Assembly (NCBI GenBank): GCA_001972305.1
Contig: BDDD01000978.1
Location: forward strand, 227,036 to 291,035
DNA: 64,000 nt
Origin: Cephalotus follicularis
Taxonomy: Eukaryota > Streptophyta > Magnoliopsida > Oxalidales > Cephalotaceae
Direction: 5' to 3'
Of this stretch, positions 58,550-64,000 are shown one piece after another. The position numbers were made by a program, and so were the translations under genes. A model generated the notes under the pieces. It was not told where the DNA came from and ran no database searches. It saw only the letters and a program-made list of their open reading frames with translations. Every line of letters begins with the position of its first letter. The stretch's first letter is position 1.

Positions 58550-58710
58550 CAAAGGCGTCGACGTCTTTCCTTAGGCGTCGATGTCTTTTTCCTTTTGAAA
58601 GAAGGTGTCGATGCCTTCTCTCAATGTCGACGTGCATGCCCATGCATTCACGTGTACCTCAATCCCCATAGGCGTCAATGTCTTTCCAATGACGTCGATG
58701 TCTTTGTCCC
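58550..58710. repeat. ATCGACGTC array 1 in G7 LTR
   Basis: About eight copies of AAAGGCGTCGACGTCTTT, GGCGTCGATGTCTTT and relatives lie 164-324 bases from the LTR start on the minus strand, the same interval as array 1 of G4 (169-323). Confidence 0.88.
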
Positions 58711-58919
58711 AAAACAGAGCCGTTTAAGTTTTGACATACACATTCCATTTCCAAAACCATAACTAGGGTTTGTAAGCATATTTTCAGTTCAAAAACTCAA
58801 CATCCTCGTTAATCCAAGTTTAAGATTACATCATAAATCGAAATATTACATTCAGGAAAATACCGGGCGTTACATCCACCCCTCCTTCAAGAAATTTCGT
58901 CCCCGAAATTTACACAGTA

Positions 58920-61900
58920 CTAGAACAAGTGTGGGTAACGTTCTCGGATGTCATCCTCACGTTCCCAAGTCGCTTCATCCGGCCGATGAAATTGCCACTG
59001 AACCTTTACCATCGGAATGGACTGGTTCCTCAACACTTGTGTCTTCCCATCCAAGATTCTTACGGGTGACTCCTCGCAGGAAAGGTCGTCCCTCACTGTA
59101 ACCGAGTCATAATCCAGGACATGTGATGGGTCTCGGATATAACCTCGTAGCATCGATACATGAAAGACATCATGTACACTCGACAAGGTAGGATGCAAGC
59201 CTAGTTGATATGCTACCTCCCCATCCCTTTCCATAATCTCAAAAGGACCAACATAGCGTGGCGCTAGCTTGCCCTTTTTCCCGAATCTTTGCACTCCTTT
59301 CCACGGAGATACCTTCAAAAACACGTGATCCCCAACATTGAAGGTTAAACGCCTTCTCTTCACACTGTCAACGTAGCTCTTTTGGCGACTCTGCGCTGCT
59401 AGTAACTTCTTTTTGATGAACTTGACTTTCTCTGAAGTCTCCTCCACTAAATCCGACCCAAGCAGTGGTCGTTCACCAACCTCGTCCCAACAGACAGGTG
59501 ACCTACACTTTCCCCCATACAGTGCCTCGTATGGAGCCATACCAATACTCGAGTGATAGCTATTGTTATAAGAAAACTCTATCAGAGGGATATGGTCCTC
59601 CCAAGTCCCACCAACATCGATCACACAAGCTCGAAGCATATCCTCCAAGGTTTGAATGGTACGCTCCGACTGTCCGTCTGTCTGAGGGTCGAAAGCAGTA
59701 CTGAGATTCAATCTTGTTCCGAAGGTTGTCTGGAATCTTTTCCAGAAGTTGGAAGTGAAGATCGAATCCCTATCACAAACGATGCTCACCAGAACACCGT
59801 GCAGTCTCACAATCTCTTTCACATATAACCGAGCCAACTTGCTCGCAGAATCAGCGACATGTGTGGGCAAGAAGTGTGCTGATTTGGTGAGTCTATCAAC
59901 AATAACCCACACGGCATTATGACGATGCCTAGTCACTGGAAACCCAGAAACAAAGTCCATCGTAATATGTTCCCATTTCCATTCTGCCATTGGTAATGAC
60001 TGTAACAGTCCCGCAGGTCTCTGGTGCTCGGCCTTGACCCTCTGGCAAGTCAAACACTTCGCGACATATTCAGCAATCTCGCGCTTCATGCCGGGCCACC
60101 AGTAAGTCTTCTTCATATCTTGGTACATCTTGGTACTACCAGGATGAATACTGTACAGGGATTTATGAGCCCCGTGGAGAAGCTCATCCTTCACTCTCGG
60201 TTCATTCGGAAGACATACACGTCCCCGATATCTCATAATACCATCTTCATGTACTCTAAAATCAGACTCCGAATCCAGATTTTCTCAAATTCGCTGCAAT
60301 TCAGGATCATGCGGTTGTGCATCCTTGATGTGATGCAGCAACACTGGTTCTATTCGCATGTCGGCTAGAAAGATCCCCGGTGACTGATTGAATGGAGACC
60401 ATTCCTGGAAGTCTTCCAACATCTTCCATTGTGACACCATTGTACTAGCAACCACAGCCTTGCGGCTCAAGGCATCAGCGACTACGTTCGCTTTCCCCGG
60501 GTGGTACTGGATACTGCAGTCATAATCATTAAAGAACTCTACCACCTGCGCTGTCTCATGTTCAGCGTGTCCTGGCAGAACAGGTACCTCAGACTCTTAT
60601 GATCGGTGTAGATCTCAAACTGTGCCCCGTAAAGATAGTGTCTCCACTTCTTAAGGGCGAAGATAATAGCTGCAAGTTCAAGGTCATGAGTCGGGTAGTT
60701 TTCTTCGTACGACTTCAGCTTCCTAGAAGCATAAGCAATCACCTTTCCTCATTGCATCAGTACGCAACCCAAGCCCTTACCTGATGCATCACTATAGACT
60801 GCAAAGCCCTCATTACCCTCGGGTAATGCCAAGATAGGAGCGGAAACCAACCGATCCTTCAATTCACGGAAACTAGCTTCGCAATCATCATCCCAGACAA
60901 ACAAAGGCTTCTTCTGGGTCAGTCTTGTCAAAGGCTCAGCTATTCTCGAGAAATTCTTGATAAACCTTCTATAATACCTCGCCAAGCCAAGAAAACTGCG
61001 TACCTCCGTTACATTCCTTGGCTGTGGCCAATCTCGTACCACCTCTGTCTTTGACGGATCCACCGCCAAACCCTCTCCAGATACTATGTGACCAAGAAAG
61101 ATCACACGGTCAAGCCAAAATTCACACTTACTGAATTTGGCATACAACTGGTGCTCTCGGAGAATCTGTAGAGCCAACCTCAGGTGGAAAGCATGCTCTT
61201 CCTCACTCCTTGAGTATACAAGTACGTCGTCAATAAACACAATGACGAACTGGTCCAAGTACGGTCGGAACACATCGTTCATCAATGACATGAACGCAGC
61301 CGGTGCATTGGTAACACCAAAAGGCATAACCAGGAACTCATAGTCACCGTATCTTGTTTGGAAGGCAGTTTTCTCAATATCTCCTTCCCTCACCCTCAAC
61401 TGGTGAAATCCTGTTCTCAGATCAAGCTTCGAGCACACTCTCGCTCCTTGCTACTGGTCGAACAAATCTTTGATGTGGGGTAAAGGATACTTGTTCTTGA
61501 TAGTTGCTTTGTTCAACATTCTGTAGTCGATGCAGAGCCTCATCAACCCATCTTTCTTCTTGACAAACAGTACAGGTGCACCCCACGGTGAAACACTGGG
61601 TCGAATGATACCCTTATCGATCAGATCCTGTAACTGTAGTTTTAGCTCTCTCAATTCTGCAGGAGCCATCCTGTATGGTGCTTTCGAAATAGGAGCTGTA
61701 CCTGGTATAAGATCGATAACAAACTCCATATTTCTTCTCGGGGGTAAAGATCCCAAGTCATCCGGAAATACATCTGGAAATTCACACACAGCAGGGATCT
61801 CCTTCAAGCTCAAACCTTTCTCCTTCCCCCGATCGATCACATAAGCAAGATACCCTTCACATCCTTTCTCGAGATACCTCGACGCACGGACGAAGGATAT

Positions 61901-63434
61901 AATCGGTGTAGAAAACCCCTTGTCTCCCTCGAACTGGAAAGTAGTACCATCGGGCAGACGAAAATCAACCGTCTTGCTGTAGCAGTACATGTAAGCATGA
62001 TGTGCTGATAGCCAATTCATCCCCAAAATAATATCAAAATCGCGGATAGGTAATACTATCAAGTCTGCGTACAAGGAAATGCCAGCCATAGACATCTCAC
62101 AACCCCTATATACAGTGTTTGTATACATGGAAACTCCGACAGGTGTGCTCACATCCAAGGTATGTGGCATACAGTCAAGTATCATATCTAACATGATGCA
62201 AAATGTGATGAAATGAAAGAATGCGATGCTACAGGGTCCATCAATACTCTAGCAGCAAAACCATAAATATACAGTGTACCTCCAACTACCGAGGTAGACT
62301 CCGAAACCTCTGTATGTGAAAGGGTAAAAACTCTACCTTTCGCAATGCCCTTGCCGGTGTCCCTTCGCTGTGAAGGCCCCGCTGCGGCCCAGCTGCTGCT
62401 AGCTGGTTCGGTAGGTGCTGTAGTCTAATTCTTTGGGCAATCTTTCAACGCCTCAAACATAGCCCGTTCATCCTCGAACAATCTTTCTGTAAGTGGCCCT
62501 TCTTACCACAGTGATAACAAGCTCCGGTTCCCGCATTACTCCCTTGACTAGGAGTCCTCAGTGTGGCAGTCTGCCCAGATCTGTTCTTTGATGACTTATT
62601 CGGAGAACCACTGCTTTGCCATCTCGAAGAAGCTGGTCTTGTCGGGTTCTGTTTAATTTATTGTACCCGGGCCCTCTCTGCTCGATCCTCACTAGATATG
62701 CTCTCCAGCAGCCTCGCCTTTTGAGCGACCTCTGAAAAGGTACCCAGCTCCATAGCCCTAATCATCGACCGAAGGTCCGGTCGGAAACCGTTCAAAAACC
62801 TCCGTATCTTTTTCACATCATCAGCTACCAGATATGGTGAATGTCTGGATAACTCCATAAACCTGGCCTGGTACTCGGCCACAGACATCTCCCCTTGCCG
62901 TAACTCAAGAATCTCTGTCTCTCTTCGTTCTTGCTCCATCCGAGGTACATAGCAATCGAGGAACTCTGTTTGGAATCTCTCCCATGTAGCATCGAGTCCA
63001 ACAGACTCCCATTTCACTTTGACGATCTCCCACCAGTGAGTGGCCTCTCCCCATAGACGGTACACGGTAAATTTCAACTTCTGATTATCGGTACAGTCCA
63101 TCACTGCAAAAATCTTCTCCAAGTCTTGAAGCCATCTTTCAGCAATCGTGGCATCAAGTTATCTAGGTGGATTTTGTCTCATAAACCTCTCGATGTCCCT
63201 TCCAAACTGACTACCATCCTCTCCTGGGCAGTGATCGGGAGCACTATGTTGCGGTTGAGCTTGCGCGTAGTACTGGCGCATCTCCTCCGCATTGGCCATA
63301 TTAAAGGCCATCTGTTGCTAGAAGTAGTCCGCAATCCGGGTCATCGGGTCTCTATCATCTTGAGGAACATTCACTCCTTCAGGGGCATTGGCTCCAGCGG
63401 CCCTAGCCCTACCACGCATTCTCCTTCGGTCCAT
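58920..63434 (-). pseudogene. G7 gag-pol polyprotein, decayed
   Basis: The minus-strand ATG at 63434 begins an Arg-rich gag (MDRRRMRGRAR). The order is gag core, one intact zinc knuckle ([18 protein letters not shown], near 62500), protease with DPV for DPG, RT with [15 protein letters not shown] near 61240, RNase H, integrase ([29 protein letters not shown]) and a chromodomain ending EREDDIRERYPHLF. Breaks: TAG at 63320; TAA at 63161 after a 9-base deletion; TAA at 62660; loss of the second zinc knuckle by a net 19-base deletion near 62445; TAG at 61450; TGA at 60751; one-base deletion near 60545 in a G run; TGA at 60287. At least two frame changes occur, so it is more damaged than G4 although closely related. 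The integrase part (58920-60236) is a clean 438-codon frame. Confidence 0.92.
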
Positions 63435-63530
63435 TTGTTCCTATAAGAAGGACGACGGTTAGTCACGATGTTAGGAAAACAATTTATTGATTGCCAACGA
63501 AAATATCCTAGCTAAGCATATATGGAATAT

Positions 63531-63542
63531 GCTCTGATACCA
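63531..63542 (-). other. Primer-binding site of G7
   Basis: On the minus strand TGGTATCAGAGC is three bases from the LTR end, as in G4. Confidence 0.9.
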
Positions 63543-63545
63543 CTT

Positions 63546-64000
63546 TGTCACGCCCCCGTTTCCGCAACAAGACAACACATAAAGTGGTAAGGCAATCAAT
63601 ACAAGATAATCCAGCTCATGCGATAAAACGGATAAATAAAAACCTTCAGTAGCGGAAGCCATAACATAAATGAGCCGAATATGAACCGCATCACGCATCC
63701 CATACTACGTGATGCCCACAAGGTTATAAATAACTCAACATAACGGTCGATCGTCCAAAACGGAGAGTGAAATAATACAGTACGAGATAACAAAATATCC
63801 TTTGTTACAAAATCCGAATAACATGATAAATGTTCAATAACCGAATACATAAATAAGAGAGATAACAAGTCTTCTCTTTAAGTCCCCATGCATGCTCCAT
63901 ATCATGTCCACTCCATCAATCTGTTACAGTAATGGTTAGCCTTTGTCCTCACTCGGCTAAGTGAATAAACCCATAAATACAGTTCGAGTCATATGATAAT
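63546..64000 (-). mobile_element. G7 5' LTR, runs off the window
   Basis: It begins TGTCACGCCCCC and follows 56237-56690 closely to the window end (a few differences in 455 bases by eye). The rest of the LTR lies beyond base 64000. Confidence 0.9.

Larger units (their letters stand above)
56237..58874 (-). mobile_element. G7 3' LTR (gypsy)
   Basis: Plus-strand ends are TGTCACGCCCCC and CCGGGCGTTACA; on the minus strand it runs TGTAACGCCCGG...GGGGGCGTGACA, 2,638 bases. It aligns with the G4 LTR throughout (same start, same arrays, same leader block, CACGGTAGCTAA-like units at 56950-57075). Donor-like AAG|GTAGGG falls at 58029 and acceptor-like TGTAACAG|ATTGATGG at 56613 on the minus strand. 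Confidence 0.9.

Noticed and set aside
1..64000. Host protein-coding genes, tRNA or rRNA genes
   Set aside because: No frame outside retrotransposon pol/gag gave recognisable motifs, and no clover-leaf or rRNA signature was noticed; TGGTATCAGAGC matches are primer-binding sites, not tRNA genes.
56237..64000. Tandem duplication of G4 as the origin of G7
   Set aside because: G7 is in opposite orientation, has its own deletions and sits in a different target (G6 LTR), so it is an independent insertion of the same family.

Overview
The window looks like heterochromatic, repeat-packed DNA from a plant with a large genome, most likely an angiosperm. I found no host gene I can support, and no tRNA, rRNA or prokaryotic features. 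Nearly every base can be assigned to LTR retrotransposons of the Ty3/gypsy type (chromovirus, Tekay/Del-like, with long LTRs of 2.5-3.9 kb) and the Ty1/copia type. They are nested in each other, truncated, and decayed mainly by C-to-T changes at CG and CHG sites.

Layout, with labels used below. S (1-1564): two copia-type LTR fragments, apparently head to head, rich in short palindromes. G1 (1565-6644): end of a gypsy pol, then an LTR (1716-4248) followed by its own primer-binding site and a badly decayed internal region. G2 (6680-16380): a long LTR-like block, a scrambled gypsy internal region (RT start, then gag, protease, RT, RNase H, integrase, chromodomain) and an LTR (13069-16380). K1 (16381-19721): copia RT-RNase H and 3' LTR. 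K2 (19722-21317): a fragment of a related copia LTR. K3 (21318-23761): a minus-strand copy of the K1 LTR, so K1 and K3 form a large inverted repeat; an Athila/Tat-like LTR (J) sits inside K3. G3 (23762-31782, minus): a gypsy element with two LTRs, gag, protease, RT, RNase H and integrase, lacking the RT active site. G4 (31783-40897, plus): gypsy element inserted in the 5' LTR of G3, with one gag-pol frame broken only by point stops. G5 (40898-43522): an LTR related to G2, missing its start. K4 (43523-53419): a decayed copia element with both LTRs, inserted in G6. G6 (53420-56236): gypsy RT-RNase H-integrase-chromodomain, the longest near-open frame, plus the start of its 3' LTR. G7 (56237 to the window end, minus): a close relative of G4 inserted in the G6 LTR.

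The signal that the family labels do not explain lies in the LTRs. Unrelated elements carry dense, irregular arrays of short palindromes centred on TCGA, and each family has its own 'dialect': CAGTCGACTG in S-left, G1 and G3; AAAGACATCGATGTCTTT-like in S-right, G4 and G7; AAGCGTCGACGCTT-like in K1, K3, J, G2 and G5. In G3, G4 and G7 two arrays sit at nearly the same distances from the LTR start (about 165-330 and 1060-1590) although the dialect differs; G1 shows the second array at the same place. The second array lies inside a candidate LTR leader intron in G1, G3, G4 and G7. Related LTRs also carry unrelated minisatellites at the same site. Identifications come from reading conserved protein motifs and comparing copies by eye; no alignment or database search was run.
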